47,078 bases of DNA from Acidobacteriaceae bacterium (GTDB lineage Bacteria > Acidobacteriota > Terriglobia > Terriglobales > Acidobacteriaceae): NCBI GenBank assembly GCA_003160215.1, contig PLQW01000161.1:1-47078 (forward strand), in the 5' to 3' direction. A program made the position numbers and the translations under genes. The first letter of the stretch is position 1. The number at the start of each line of letters is the position of its first letter. The notes below the pieces were generated by a model. The model worked only from the letters and a program-made list of their open reading frames with translations, was not told the DNA's origin and did no database searches. Shown in pieces: positions 25,394 to 33,403 of this stretch.

Positions 25394-25672
25394 GTGATCA
25401 AGAACTATCGGCACAAGGGATTAAGACGATTCGCCGAGAGTGGCTCGAAGGCTGGCATCCAGCCAAAGCATGCCCAGCGGCTGCGACGGCTGCTGACCGC
25501 GTTGGACGTGGCGAGCCGGCCTGAAGACATGAACGCGCCAGGTAACGGCCTGCATCCATTAAAGGGGAACCTTGTGGGGCACTGGTCGGTCAACGTCAGC
25601 GGCAATTGGCGGCTGACCTTTGTCTTTGAGGGCGAAGACGCGGTGCTCGTAGATTACCAGGACTATCACTAG
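25394..25672 (+). CDS. higB: HigB-type toxin (RelE superfamily)
   Basis: The 92-residue protein has the classic HigB pattern: IKNYRHKGLRRFAESGSKAGI, HAQRLRRLLTALD, DMNAPGNGLHPLKGN, and the C-terminal SGNWRLTFVFEGEDAVLVDYQDYH. HigB cleaves translated mRNA on the ribosome. The start is GTG with no Shine-Dalgarno. The antitoxin gene follows after 10 bp, in toxin-first order as usual for hig operons. Confidence 0.9.
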   Translation: MIKNYRHKGLRRFAESGSKAGIQPKHAQRLRRLLTALDVASRPEDMNAPGNGLHPLKGNLVGHWSVNVSGNWRLTFVFEGEDAVLVDYQDYH

Positions 25673-25682
25673 GAGGGACGCC

Positions 25683-25982
25683 ATGATTTTCAATCCAGCG
25701 CATCCGGGAGAGGTATTGAGGGACTACTTGGGCGGGATAAGCGTTGCGGAGGCGGCCACGCGTCTGGGCGTGACCCGCGCACACCTGTCCCGAATTCTGA
25801 ACGGGCATGCCGGAGTGTCGGCCTCGATGTCGCTGAGGCTGTCGGCGGCGCTCAACACCTCGCCTGAGTTCTGGCTTAAGATGCAGATGCAGTATGACCT
25901 GTGGCAAGCGCAGAAAGCGAAGCGGCCGAAAATCCGTTTGTTTCCGCACGTGCAAAAGGCCAAAGATTTGGCGCTGGCCTAA
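25683..25982 (+). CDS. higA: HigA-type antitoxin (XRE family)
   Basis: The 99-residue protein starts FNPAHPGEVLRDYLGG, the family signature. The HTH is VAEAATRLGVTRAHLSRILNG, followed by SMSLRLSAALNTSPEFWLKMQ. It neutralises HigB and represses the operon through the TATAG/CTATA repeat. It has AGGAGG before the ATG. Confidence 0.92.
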   Translation: MIFNPAHPGEVLRDYLGGISVAEAATRLGVTRAHLSRILNGHAGVSASMSLRLSAALNTSPEFWLKMQMQYDLWQAQKAKRPKIRLFPHVQKAKDLALA

Positions 25983-26125
25983 GCGGGGATCAATGACCAG
26001 CAACGGCATCGTTCAAGGGTTCTGGCACTGCAACGTACTTAGCGAAGACAGGTACCTGAAGGACATGTCTTGAGCACACGACAAGCCGTGCTGCCGGAGC
26101 TAAGATTGGGTGAGGAGATCGAAGC

Positions 26126-26434
26126 GTGAACCGTTTGATTGAAGAAAAGCGCGAGGACCTGGAGCGCATCTGCCACCACCGCCGGGTGCGGCGTATCGAA
26201 CTGTTCGGCTCCGCAGCGGGAATCGGCTTCGACCCCACGCGCAGCGACTTGGACTTCCTGGTCACATTCCAGGAGCTCGGCGTCGATCAATATGCCGATG
26301 CCTACTTCGGCTTACTCGAGGACCTGCAGGCGTTGTTTCAGCGCCCGGTGGATCTGGTGGTTGCCTCAGCGATTCATAACCCCTATTTCCGTCAAGCAGT
26401 TGAATCCACCCGGACCCTCATCTATGCAGCTTGA
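26126..26434 (+). CDS. MNT-domain nucleotidyltransferase (MntA-type antitoxin)
   Basis: The 102-residue protein has the minimal nucleotidyltransferase motif: ELFGSAAGIGFD followed by SDLDFLV (GS plus DxD). In MNT-HEPN modules the MNT protein AMPylates and silences its HEPN RNase partner. The GTG-like gap upstream contains no gene. The partner gene begins 11 bp before this stop but is truncated, so this is an orphan antitoxin or a relic. Confidence 0.8.
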   Translation: MNRLIEEKREDLERICHHRRVRRIELFGSAAGIGFDPTRSDLDFLVTFQELGVDQYADAYFGLLEDLQALFQRPVDLVVASAIHNPYFRQAVESTRTLIYAA

Positions 26435-26525
26435 GTCGAAGAAGTATCTTTACGACATTGCTCGGGCGGCTGCATTGGCCATGGAGTTCAGTGTTGTTGC
26501 TGAGTGGAGTAATCATCTTGATTGA
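26424..26525 (+). pseudogene. Truncated HEPN-domain toxin (HepT-like) remnant
   Basis: The 33-codon frame reads MQLESKKYLYDIARAAALAMEFSV, which matches the start of HEPN partners of MNT proteins, then ends at TGA 26,523-26,525. The RNase motif (Rx4-6H) that lies further on in intact proteins is missing. The next gene starts inside its end. A deletion has probably joined the HEPN start to the alaX promoter region. Confidence 0.6.
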
Positions 26526-27747
26526 TCGCCTCTACTACACCGACTCCTTTCTCACTGAATTCGAAGCTCGCGTGGTCGCCATCAGCCGCGAAGCCGGAAA
26601 CATCGCGGTCACCCTCGACCGTTCGGCGTTCTATCCGACCAGTGGCGGACAGGTCTTCGACACCGGCTGGCTGGAGTTGCCAGGCGCCGGCGACCTCCAG
26701 CGAATTCGGGTGAAGGAGGTCGCCGAAAACGAGCAGACCGAAGACGTGCTACATATGGTTGAGGCTGGCGCAGACGCTCTGCATCCTGGCACACTCGTGC
26801 GCGGCACCGTCGACGCCGAACGCCGTCGCGATCACATGCAGCAGCACTCCGGTCAACACGTACTCTCCGCCGCTTTCGAAAAGCTTTACGGATTCCTTAC
26901 CGTTTCGTTCCACATGGGCGACGAGAGCTGCACCATCGATCTCGCCGGCGTCGCAGTCACGGCGAAGCAATTGGAATCGGCCGAGAAGCTGGCCAACGAA
27001 GTGATCACCGAGGATCGTCCGGTTGAGATTCGCTTCGCCACTCCAGACGAGGCGCGAGCCATGGGCGTGCGCAAGATACCTCCTACAGAACGCGAACAGC
27101 TTCGCCTGATCGAGGTGCGCGACTTCGATCTAAACGCCTGCGGCGGCACCCACGTGCGCAGTACCGGACAGATTGGCGCGATCCTGCTGCGCAAGACTGA
27201 GAAGGTTAAGCAGGGCGTTCGCGTCGAGTTCGTGTGCGGCCTGCGCGCTGTTCGCACTGCGCGCCACGATTTTGAGACTCTCACCGAGGCTGCCGCCGTG
27301 TTTTCGACTCACATCTGGGAAGTTCCCCAGCAGGTGCGCAAGTCTCTCGACGAGATCAAGTCAGCTCAAAAAGCGCAGCATCGGCTGCTGGAAGAGGTCG
27401 CGGACCTTCAAGCCGAACACATGCTGCAAGTGGCGGCAGACCGTAGCGAGTACAAACTGGTAGTGCAGTTCTTTCCCGATCGCGATCTCGGCTTCCTTAA
27501 GATGCTGGCACAGAAACTCACCCGGAACGGCAAAGCGGTCGCGCTGCTGAGTTGTGGAGGTTCGCAGCCGTCACTGGTGTTCGGGCAAACGCCGGGGCTC
27601 GCGAATGACATGGGCGCTTTAATGAAGCAAACTGTGCAGCAGCTCGGCACGCGCGGCGGCGGCAATCGTGACATGGCGCAGGGCGCCGCGCCCGACAGCA
27701 CCAGCGCGGAACAGGCTCTGCTTCAGGCCGCCAGCGCGCTAGCATAG
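26518..27747 (+). CDS. alaX: Alanyl-tRNA editing protein (AlaX type with DHHA1 domain)
   Basis: The likely start is TTG 26,518 (GGAG about 9 bp upstream; product begins IDRLYYTDSFLTEF). About 409 residues. The N-terminal part is the AlaRS second additional domain; the editing-site zinc motifs are HMQQHSGQHVL (HxxxH) and NACGGTHVRSTGQI (CxxxH). The C-terminal part is a DHHA1 domain ending GGGNRDMAQGAAP. It hydrolyses Ser- or Gly-tRNA(Ala) in trans. The longer frame from 26,431 runs over the HEPN remnant and is not real. Confidence 0.88.
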   Translation: MIDRLYYTDSFLTEFEARVVAISREAGNIAVTLDRSAFYPTSGGQVFDTGWLELPGAGDLQRIRVKEVAENEQTEDVLHMVEAGADALHPGTLVRGTVDAERRRDHMQQHSGQHVLSAAFEKLYGFLTVSFHMGDESCTIDLAGVAVTAKQLESAEKLANEVITEDRPVEIRFATPDEARAMGVRKIPPTEREQLRLIEVRDFDLNACGGTHVRSTGQIGAILLRKTEKVKQGVRVEFVCGLRAVRTARHDFETLTEAAAVFSTHIWEVPQQVRKSLDEIKSAQKAQHRLLEEVADLQAEHMLQVAADRSEYKLVVQFFPDRDLGFLKMLAQKLTRNGKAVALLSCGGSQPSLVFGQTPGLANDMGALMKQTVQQLGTRGGGNRDMAQGAAPDSTSAEQALLQAASALA

Positions 27748-27820
27748 TGCCGATGGTGAGAAAGAAGCAAAGTCCGACCGAAGGGCTATGGTGGCTCTGC
27801 AACTGCGGGGCCTGATTCGG

Positions 27821-27855
27821 TACTGACTACTGGCAACTGACAACTGACTACTGAC
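27821..27855. repeat. 7-bp periodic repeat
   Basis: Units of the CTGACTA/CAACTGA type (TACTGACTACTGGCAACTG and on) fill the gap right up to the kinase start. Same family as the tracts at 5393 and 32,085. Confidence 0.55.
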
Positions 27856-27856
27856 G

Positions 27857-29203
27857 ATGGACCACCGCCTCATTCTCGTTACTGTGCTGATCCGCCTCGG
27901 CGTCGCCGCGGCAATCAGCAGCGTCCTGGTACGTGCGCGCCGCTTTCGCGTACTGCTGTTTCGCGAGGAACGCACGCTCAGCGAGAAGATCGAGATTGTC
28001 TTCATCGTCGGCACTCCTATCGCGCTGGGCGTGCTGGTGCGTGGTTGGGTACACAACTTCCAGGCTGCTGACATCGCTTTCGAGGGTGCGATCCTGATGG
28101 GCGTAATCGGCGGCCGTTTGGCTGGCACCGCGGGAGGCATTCTGGTTTCGCTGCCGGCGCTGTTTCTGGGCGAGTGGCTTACGTTGCCGATGAACGTCCT
28201 GGCAGGATTCCTGGCTGGCGTGCTGCGCCATCTCGGCCCCGATCGCGAGGCGATCTGGTCGTTTTCGCCGCTTTTCGACCTCAGCATCTATCACTGGATT
28301 CGACGCAGCATCCGCAAGTCCTTCATCGATTGGCAGACCTCGTTCTTCTTCCTCATCCTGGGTCTGGAGTTCATCCGTATACAACTGCATCGCGCCTTTC
28401 CCAAGCGCATCTTTGCGCTCGATGCGAATACCTGGCCGATCAACCTGGCGATCTACGCGGGCACCGTAATGGCAGTCGCAATCGCCTTAAAGGTGCTGAA
28501 CAACGTGCGCATCGAGATGAAGCTGGAACAGCAGGAGAGATTGCTGTTGCAGGCGCGCATGGAAGCGCTGCAAAGCCAGATCAATCCCCACTTCTTGTTC
28601 AACACGCTGAATTCGGTGGCTTCGCTGGTGCGCCGCGACCCGGATTCCGCGCGCGAAATGATCGTGAAGCTGGGCAACATTCTGCGGCGGTTGCTACGCA
28701 AGGGAGACTCGTTCGTCCCCCTGCGCGAGGAGTTGGAGTTCCTGGATGATTATCTCGATATCGAAGTCGCGCGCTTTGGGCGTGACAAGCTGAAGGTGGT
28801 CAAGGAACTCGAGCCTGCCTCGCTCGACCTTCTCGTGCCCAGTATGATCCTGCAACCGCTGGTGGAGAATGCGGTCAAGCACGGCTTTTCCTCCAGGGTT
28901 GACGGGGGAAGCATCTACCTTCGCAGCCGCTGCGCCGACCACCGCGTGGTCATCGAGGTGGAAGACGATGGAGTCGGGATGTCCGTCTCGGGCGCCAGCC
29001 CTTCGTCAGGGACCGGCATTGGAATGGTGAACGTTACGGAGCGCCTCCAAGTCGTGTACGGCGACGCGGCGGAAATCACTGTAGAGAGCCAGCCCGGCCG
29101 CGGAACCCTGGTGCGGCTGGTACTTCCGGTGCTGGAGGCCGAAGAAATGGGCGGTTCGGTGGCCGGCGCGATTTACGAGGAGCGGTCCAGTACCTCGCGA
29201 TAG
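27857..29203 (+). CDS. LytS-like sensor histidine kinase
   Basis: The 448-residue protein has an N-terminal multi-helix membrane region of 5TM-LYT character (about residues 1-215, with GAILMGVIGGRLAGTAGGI). The His_kinase domain follows: the phospho-acceptor motif QINPHFLFNTLNSVASL near residue 245, LPSMILQPLVENAVKHG (N box, read as PSMILQPLVENAVKHG), and GTGIGMVNVTERL (G box). Such kinases usually pair with a LytTR response regulator, which is not next to it here. Its 3' end overlaps the convergent bshA end by 31 bp. Confidence 0.88.
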   Translation: MDHRLILVTVLIRLGVAAAISSVLVRARRFRVLLFREERTLSEKIEIVFIVGTPIALGVLVRGWVHNFQAADIAFEGAILMGVIGGRLAGTAGGILVSLPALFLGEWLTLPMNVLAGFLAGVLRHLGPDREAIWSFSPLFDLSIYHWIRRSIRKSFIDWQTSFFFLILGLEFIRIQLHRAFPKRIFALDANTWPINLAIYAGTVMAVAIALKVLNNVRIEMKLEQQERLLLQARMEALQSQINPHFLFNTLNSVASLVRRDPDSAREMIVKLGNILRRLLRKGDSFVPLREELEFLDDYLDIEVARFGRDKLKVVKELEPASLDLLVPSMILQPLVENAVKHGFSSRVDGGSIYLRSRCADHRVVIEVEDDGVGMSVSGASPSSGTGIGMVNVTERLQVVYGDAAEITVESQPGRGTLVRLVLPVLEAEEMGGSVAGAIYEERSSTSR

Positions 29204-30321
29204 AACCTTTCGTACATGGGAATGATCTTGCTGGCGCAGAATCGCGCCTGGGCACTCGCGCGCGCTCGCTCACCCATTTCTCTCAGCTTGTTTTCGTCCG
29301 ACAAAATTTCAATCGCATAATTCGCCATCGTTTCAACACCGCCCACCGCCGCCAGAAATCCGGTCTTCCCGTGGTCGACAACTTCCGGAAGTCCCCCTTC
29401 CTTGGTGGCGATCGGCACGACTTCACAGGCCATCGCCTCCAGGGCCGCGAGTCCGAAGGACTCCAACTCACTTGGCAGCAGCATGACGTCGGCGACCGCC
29501 AGCTTCTCGTTAATGCGGTCCTGCTTGCCGAGGAACTCGACTTTATTGTGAATTCCCTTCTTCACCGCCAGCCACTCGGCGCTCGAACGCTCCGGACCAT
29601 CGCCAATCAGCAGCAATCGCGATGGAATCTTCTGTTGCACCCGATCGAAGATCTCGATGACGTCGCCCAGTCGCTTTACGGGACGAAAGTTCGACAGGTG
29701 CACCAGTATCCTCTCGTCGGCGCTGGCGTACTGGGAGCGGTGTTCCAGCAATTCCGAAGTGCGGTGGTAGAGATCGCAGTTGACGAAGTTGGGAATCACT
29801 GCGATTGGCGTCTGCACCGCAAATACCTCCAGGGTTCGCCGCTTCAGATATTCGGAGATCGCGGTGACGCCGTCGCTCTGATCGATGGAAAAACGTGTGA
29901 TGGGCAGATACGACGGGTCGGACCCAACCAGCGTGATGTCGGTGCCATGCAAGGTCGTCACGTAGGGCAGCCTGCGACGAGGGCGCGCGTGATCGCAGCT
30001 CAGCATCTGTCGCGCCAGCATCGCGCTGACGGAATGGGGGATTGCGTAGTGCACATGCAGCAGGTCGAGATCGTAAATCTCGGCGACTTCCGCCATGCGC
30101 GTAGCCAGCGCCAAGTCGTACGGCGGATACTCGAACAGCGGATACCGCGAGACCTCCACCTCGTGAAAGTGGATGTTCGGGTGGGCCTTCGTCAGCCGGA
30201 TGGGCTGCGAATAGGAGATGAAATGCACCTCGTGGCCGCGATCAGCCAGTTCGAGTCCCAACTCCGTCGCCACCACACCGCTGCCGCCGTATGTGGGATA
30301 ACACGTAATTCCGATCTTCAT
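29173..30321 (-). CDS. bshA: N-acetyl-alpha-D-glucosaminyl L-malate synthase (bacillithiol synthesis)
   Basis: The 382-residue GT4 glycosyltransferase starts [20 protein letters not shown], typical of BshA. It continues with [21 protein letters not shown] (split: [17 protein letters not shown]) and [17 protein letters not shown]. The C-terminal Rossmann fold holds the EX7E motif in [17 protein letters not shown]. It joins UDP-GlcNAc and L-malate, the first step of bacillithiol synthesis. No bshB or bshC is in the window. An upstream extension to 30,345 is not needed. Confidence 0.92.
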   Translation of the reverse strand: MKIGITCYPTYGGSGVVATELGLELADRGHEVHFISYSQPIRLTKAHPNIHFHEVEVSRYPLFEYPPYDLALATRMAEVAEIYDLDLLHVHYAIPHSVSAMLARQMLSCDHARPRRRLPYVTTLHGTDITLVGSDPSYLPITRFSIDQSDGVTAISEYLKRRTLEVFAVQTPIAVIPNFVNCDLYHRTSELLEHRSQYASADERILVHLSNFRPVKRLGDVIEIFDRVQQKIPSRLLLIGDGPERSSAEWLAVKKGIHNKVEFLGKQDRINEKLAVADVMLLPSELESFGLAALEAMACEVVPIATKEGGLPEVVDHGKTGFLAAVGGVETMANYAIEILSDENKLREMGERARASAQARFCASKIIPMYERFYREVLDRSS

Positions 30322-30566
30322 GGTGAATGGATTTCGTCCTTGCAATCCGTACCGCAGAGTCGCGTCTCGCCGAAGATTACTATGGGCAACCGATGCAAAA
30401 TTGATCAGTAACGACCCAGAGATTGGATGGATTTCCGGGAGCAGGGATTCAGGCGCGGGTCTCAGGGGGCCAGCCTGGCGCGGGACCGTCCTGCCCGGAG
30501 TTGAAGCCTCCGTTCAACGGAAAAGGCCGCCGAAGCGGGCGTCGATAGCGGCAAATCTCCGCCGAC

Positions 30567-31172
30567 TTAAGCCGGTTCCAGGTTGAGCGCTCGCCGGAAC
30601 GAGCCGCGCTCGTTCTTAATCTTCTCTTGTAGCAGCATGATGGCGTAAATCAATTGTTCCGGACGTGGAGGACAGCCGGGCACGTAAACATCCACCGGAA
30701 TCCACTGGTTAACGCCCTGCACCAGAGCGTAATTGTTGAAAACGCCACCCGAGGTCGCGCACGCTCCCATCGAGATGACCCACTTGGGTTCCGGCATCTG
30801 CATATAGAGTTCGCGGATTACCGGCGCCATCTTCTGCGAGACCCGGCCCGCAATGATCATCAGGTCCGACTGGCGCGGCGACGGGCGGAAGACCTCAGCC
30901 CCAAAGCGGGCGATATCGAACCGCGAGGCGCCCATCGACATCATCTCGATGGCGCAGCAGGCCAGTCCAAAGGTCATCGGCCAAATCGAATTCCTCCGCA
31001 CCCAGTTCACGACAGCATCCATCGAGGCCATGAGGACGCCCTCGTGCTGCTGCTCGCCAAAAGTGGCGCGGAGAATCTGGCCGCGGCTCTGCTCCGATCC
31101 GACAAGGTTGTCGAAGCGCTCTTTACCAGGCTCAGGATTATCGAAGTGTGGAGGACGATACTCGGTGGTCAT
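30567..31172 (-). CDS. nuoB: NADH-quinone oxidoreductase subunit B
   Basis: The 201-residue protein carries all N2 [4Fe-4S] cysteines: [21 protein letters not shown] and [11 protein letters not shown]. The N-terminal extension of ~45 residues is longer than in E. coli. NuoB is the quinone-proximal subunit of complex I, so it needs the other Nuo genes, none of which is in this window. It stands alone, with a Mu-like element beginning only ~50 bp upstream of its start, which may have cut it from its promoter or from an upstream gene. Confidence 0.95.
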   Translation of the reverse strand: MTTEYRPPHFDNPEPGKERFDNLVGSEQSRGQILRATFGEQQHEGVLMASMDAVVNWVRRNSIWPMTFGLACCAIEMMSMGASRFDIARFGAEVFRPSPRQSDLMIIAGRVSQKMAPVIRELYMQMPEPKWVISMGACATSGGVFNNYALVQGVNQWIPVDVYVPGCPPRPEQLIYAIMLLQEKIKNERGSFRRALNLEPA

Positions 31173-31217
31173 TTCGATTAATTATACCTGCCTCTTTCGA
31201 TGCCTCGCCTGCGGCCC

Positions 31218-31222
31218 CCTGT
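31218..31222. repeat. Left copy of candidate target-site duplication (CCCTG)
   Basis: CCCTG abuts the left end of the Mu-like element and is repeated at 42,162-42,166 next to the right end. Five bp is the duplication length known for Mu-type transposition. Confidence 0.55.
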
Positions 31223-31229
31223 TGTGAGT

Positions 31230-31249
31230 TTGCAATTTATTTGTCACTC
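31230..31249 (+). other. Transposase end site L1
   Basis: TTTGCAATTTATTTGTCACT. It matches R1 (inverted) at 16-17 of 20 positions and lies 6-7 bp from the left terminus. Confidence 0.65.
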
Positions 31250-31366
31250 GCGGGGTTTGGCGGTGGATGGAGGGGACTGGAGGTTTTTCGCGGGTTAAAC
31301 CACTAGCGATAAACTACTTAGCGGGGATGCGGCTGGGCTTCCTCTTATGCTAAAGTCTGACAGGAA

Positions 31367-31386
31367 TTTGCACGCTCTTTGTCACT
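31367..31386 (+). other. Transposase end site L2
   Basis: TTTGCACGCTCTTTGTCACT. It is the same class as L1 and closest to R2. It lies 137 bp inside L1. A weaker third site may exist near 31,473 (CTTTGCAACAATG). Confidence 0.6.
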
Positions 31387-31561
31387 AAACACTTCGAACT
31401 CTACACGTCCTAACCTAGAATCAACAACTTACGAAAAATACCTCGCGAAATCGAATAAGACACTAAGTGCAAAACTTTGCAACAATGTTCAAAAACGGTC
31501 ATCCCCAAAAATCTCCCTCAGAAGCGAGAAAAAACGCGATTGAAGCCGCCGCCCCGGTGAC

Positions 31562-32047
31562 TTAAAAGTGCGGGAATGTGGGCAGCGGACCCGCTCGATG
31601 TTTCGACTGCTCGATAAAAAGCTGCAACGAGGAGCGCGATATCCGCCACTTGGCCTGGGGCACGATCTGGTACGCCTCGAAGCATCCCATCTCGATGCGC
31701 CCCACCAGGCCGTCGTAATGGATGAACCCCAGGGCGCGCATAGCCTCCTGGAAGTTGATGGTATCGGCCAGCGGGAAGGGCAGCAGGTCGCAATCGCGAT
31801 GCCGCAAGTAGGGCGCCGACAGCGGCGGCCGGCGTTCGGGAATATGGTGCAGCCGTCGCAGATGGTCGCAGTAGGACACCACCGAGTGGTAATTGATGCG
31901 CTTCACCGTATGGCCGCCGTAGTTTATGGAGGCGATGAAGCCCATGGCCAACATGCGATGGATGCCAGCGCGGCTCACTCCCAGGATAGCTTGCGCGCGC
32001 CGGTTGTCGATGTACTCCTTCTCGGCTAAGGGAAAAAGATCGTTCAT
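31562..32047 (-). CDS. Double helix-turn-helix DNA-binding protein
   Basis: The 161-residue protein has two excisionase/MerR-like HTH modules. The first is RRAQAILGVSRAGIHRMLAMGFI followed by a wing (GGHTVKRINYHSV), here cited in parts. The second is INFQEAMRALGFIHYDGLVGR with a wing ending AKWRISRSSLQLF. This is the layout of paired HTH_17-type domains that bind direct repeats. It is the last gene of the leftward operon, next to the left end of the element. It could be an end-binding, excision or regulatory factor. Confidence 0.6.
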   Translation of the reverse strand: MNDLFPLAEKEYIDNRRAQAILGVSRAGIHRMLAMGFIASINYGGHTVKRINYHSVVSYCDHLRRLHHIPERRPPLSAPYLRHRDCDLLPFPLADTINFQEAMRALGFIHYDGLVGRIEMGCFEAYQIVPQAKWRISRSSLQLFIEQSKHRAGPLPTFPHF

Positions 32048-32118
32048 GGTTTTCTCCGTCGAGGGGTCCCTTCCTTTCGCAACCTCAGTAGTCAGTTAGG
32101 CCGCTGAAGCACTTGTCG

Positions 32119-32760
32119 CTACACCGTTCCTAAGCCATCAGCGCATTTAAAGTCTTCTGCCAGACTGGGAAGATCTAAAAGATCTGCGGGATCACACCAA
32201 CCGAGTTCACACAGCTTCTTGAAGTAGGCCGAGGGGTCATCGGCCACTTGCATCGATGGCCTAAGGCTGCGCGTTTTCGCCAAGTGCCTAGCCTCTTCAA
32301 TGAAGGACTGCTCGATAGCCTGCATACGATCATGGGCAGATGAGCTAAAGGACACGGCATAGCCATGATCTCTGGCGAAGTCTAAAGGATCGAAGCCGGA
32401 GCGTAGCCTGGCAATCGCGAGCAGCACACTAGCTCTCAACCCATATTGGCGTGCAGCCACCTGAGCTGCTACAACGGTCTCGGCAAGAAAGGAAAAATCT
32501 TCAAGGGCATTAGCCATTGGAATCGACAGCAACCCTCGCTCCAGACAAGCATTCATGGCGAGTGAGAGTACCGTGCAGCCCTTTGCGGTGAGAAGATTAG
32601 CGAGCAATTCATCGCTCGCACGATCAAAAGGGGTGCGTCCTGAATTTTGTGGGAGCATCTTCGCTTTAGGTTTTGAGTGGGTCAATTTCGACGATTGGTG
32701 TTTAGACACGGCCTTCACTGTTTTCTTTTCTACTCGGCTTTCCGCGAGTGATGGAGGCAC
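32119..32760 (-). CDS. Glucosaminidase-like protein lacking the expected catalytic Glu
   Basis: The 213-residue protein begins with GTG. It has a basic low-complexity N-terminus (about 1-50). A region follows that resembles FlgJ-type/endo-beta-N-acetylglucosaminidase domains: LRASVLLAIARLRSGFD where active enzymes read like AQAALESGWG, then QSFIEEARHLAKT and SAYFKKLCELGWC (compare FaxkLqxaGYAtD). The Glu of the ESGWG motif is replaced by Arg (ARLRSGF). It may be a decayed endolysin or a dead-enzyme binding protein. The match is by eye and distant. Confidence 0.4.
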   Translation of the reverse strand: MPPSLAESRVEKKTVKAVSKHQSSKLTHSKPKAKMLPQNSGRTPFDRASDELLANLLTAKGCTVLSLAMNACLERGLLSIPMANALEDFSFLAETVVAAQVAARQYGLRASVLLAIARLRSGFDPLDFARDHGYAVSFSSSAHDRMQAIEQSFIEEARHLAKTRSLRPSMQVADDPSAYFKKLCELGWCDPADLLDLPSLAEDFKCADGLGTV

Positions 32761-32812
32761 GCAAACGATAGTTGAAAAGGGCGGCGCAGGGTAGGCTTGC
32801 GTGCCAGACAGC

Positions 32813-33403
32813 CTATCCCGCAGACATCACATTTGTTTCACATGCTTCGAAGCAGCTTTCCCCACGCGCGGGCTGCGATGGCGCTGCTGTCCACAGTCCG
32901 CGGGTCTGTAGCATCTTTTTAAGAGCCCAGCGCACCCGGTTCGCCTGGGCCACTGTGCGAATCTGGGGTTGCGAGTGGTGGCCTAGCGGCGAGCGCGGCG
33001 AGCGCAGCCAGCGATCGAAGGCGTCGCGGTCCCAGCCCAGCCGGTGGTAATAGCGCTCGATGTTTTCAAGATCAAAAGCCGATGCCATCTGTGGGGCCTG
33101 GCGAAACCTCTCACCATCCCACCGGCCGTCTTTTGCGTGACGCTCCGCCTGCTCACGGTCCATCGGCTTGGGCCTAGCTTTGGCTTGCGGCGCATCCTTC
33201 TGCAAGCGCGCGATCGCGGTGTTGGCTTCTGCGCTGCTTAGCTCGCTAAACGATTCCATTTTGCGCCCCACTACCAGCGACGCCCACAGCAACCGCTCTT
33301 CGCGGGTGCGGGTGCGCGGATCGGCAGACGCAGCAGCAAACTGCGAGTACAGCGTCTGCAGGCGCTTCAGTTGCCGCGCGGTGATGGGCTGCGGTTCACT
33401 CAT
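32813..33403 (-). CDS. Mu-type early accessory protein (GemA-like?), 196 residues
   Basis: The start ATGAGTGA overlaps the end of the ATPase gene, so it is co-translated. The N-terminus ITARQLKRLQTLYSQF is followed by a helical part, and later EADNI-type helices (FDLENIERYYHRLGWDRDAF, in parts) and IRTVAQANRVRWALKKML. Small helical proteins with an N-terminal ITxRQLxxLq motif occur just after MuB in many Mu-like phages (GemA/gp16 region). That family link is tentative. The stop is TAG. Confidence 0.45.
   Translation of the reverse strand: MSEPQPITARQLKRLQTLYSQFAAASADPRTRTREERLLWASLVVGRKMESFSELSSAEANTAIARLQKDAPQAKARPKPMDREQAERHAKDGRWDGERFRQAPQMASAFDLENIERYYHRLGWDRDAFDRWLRSPRSPLGHHSQPQIRTVAQANRVRWALKKMLQTRGLWTAAPSQPARGESCFEACETNVMSAG

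Noticed and set aside
25990-26265. 91-codon minus-strand frame between higA and alaX
   Set aside because: Mostly antisense to the MNT gene, and composition is not protein-like. The short VPVFAKYVAVPEPL end looks odd but has no support.
29371-30411. 346-codon open frame opposite bshA
   Set aside because: Antisense to an intact GT4 glycosyltransferase; no domain.
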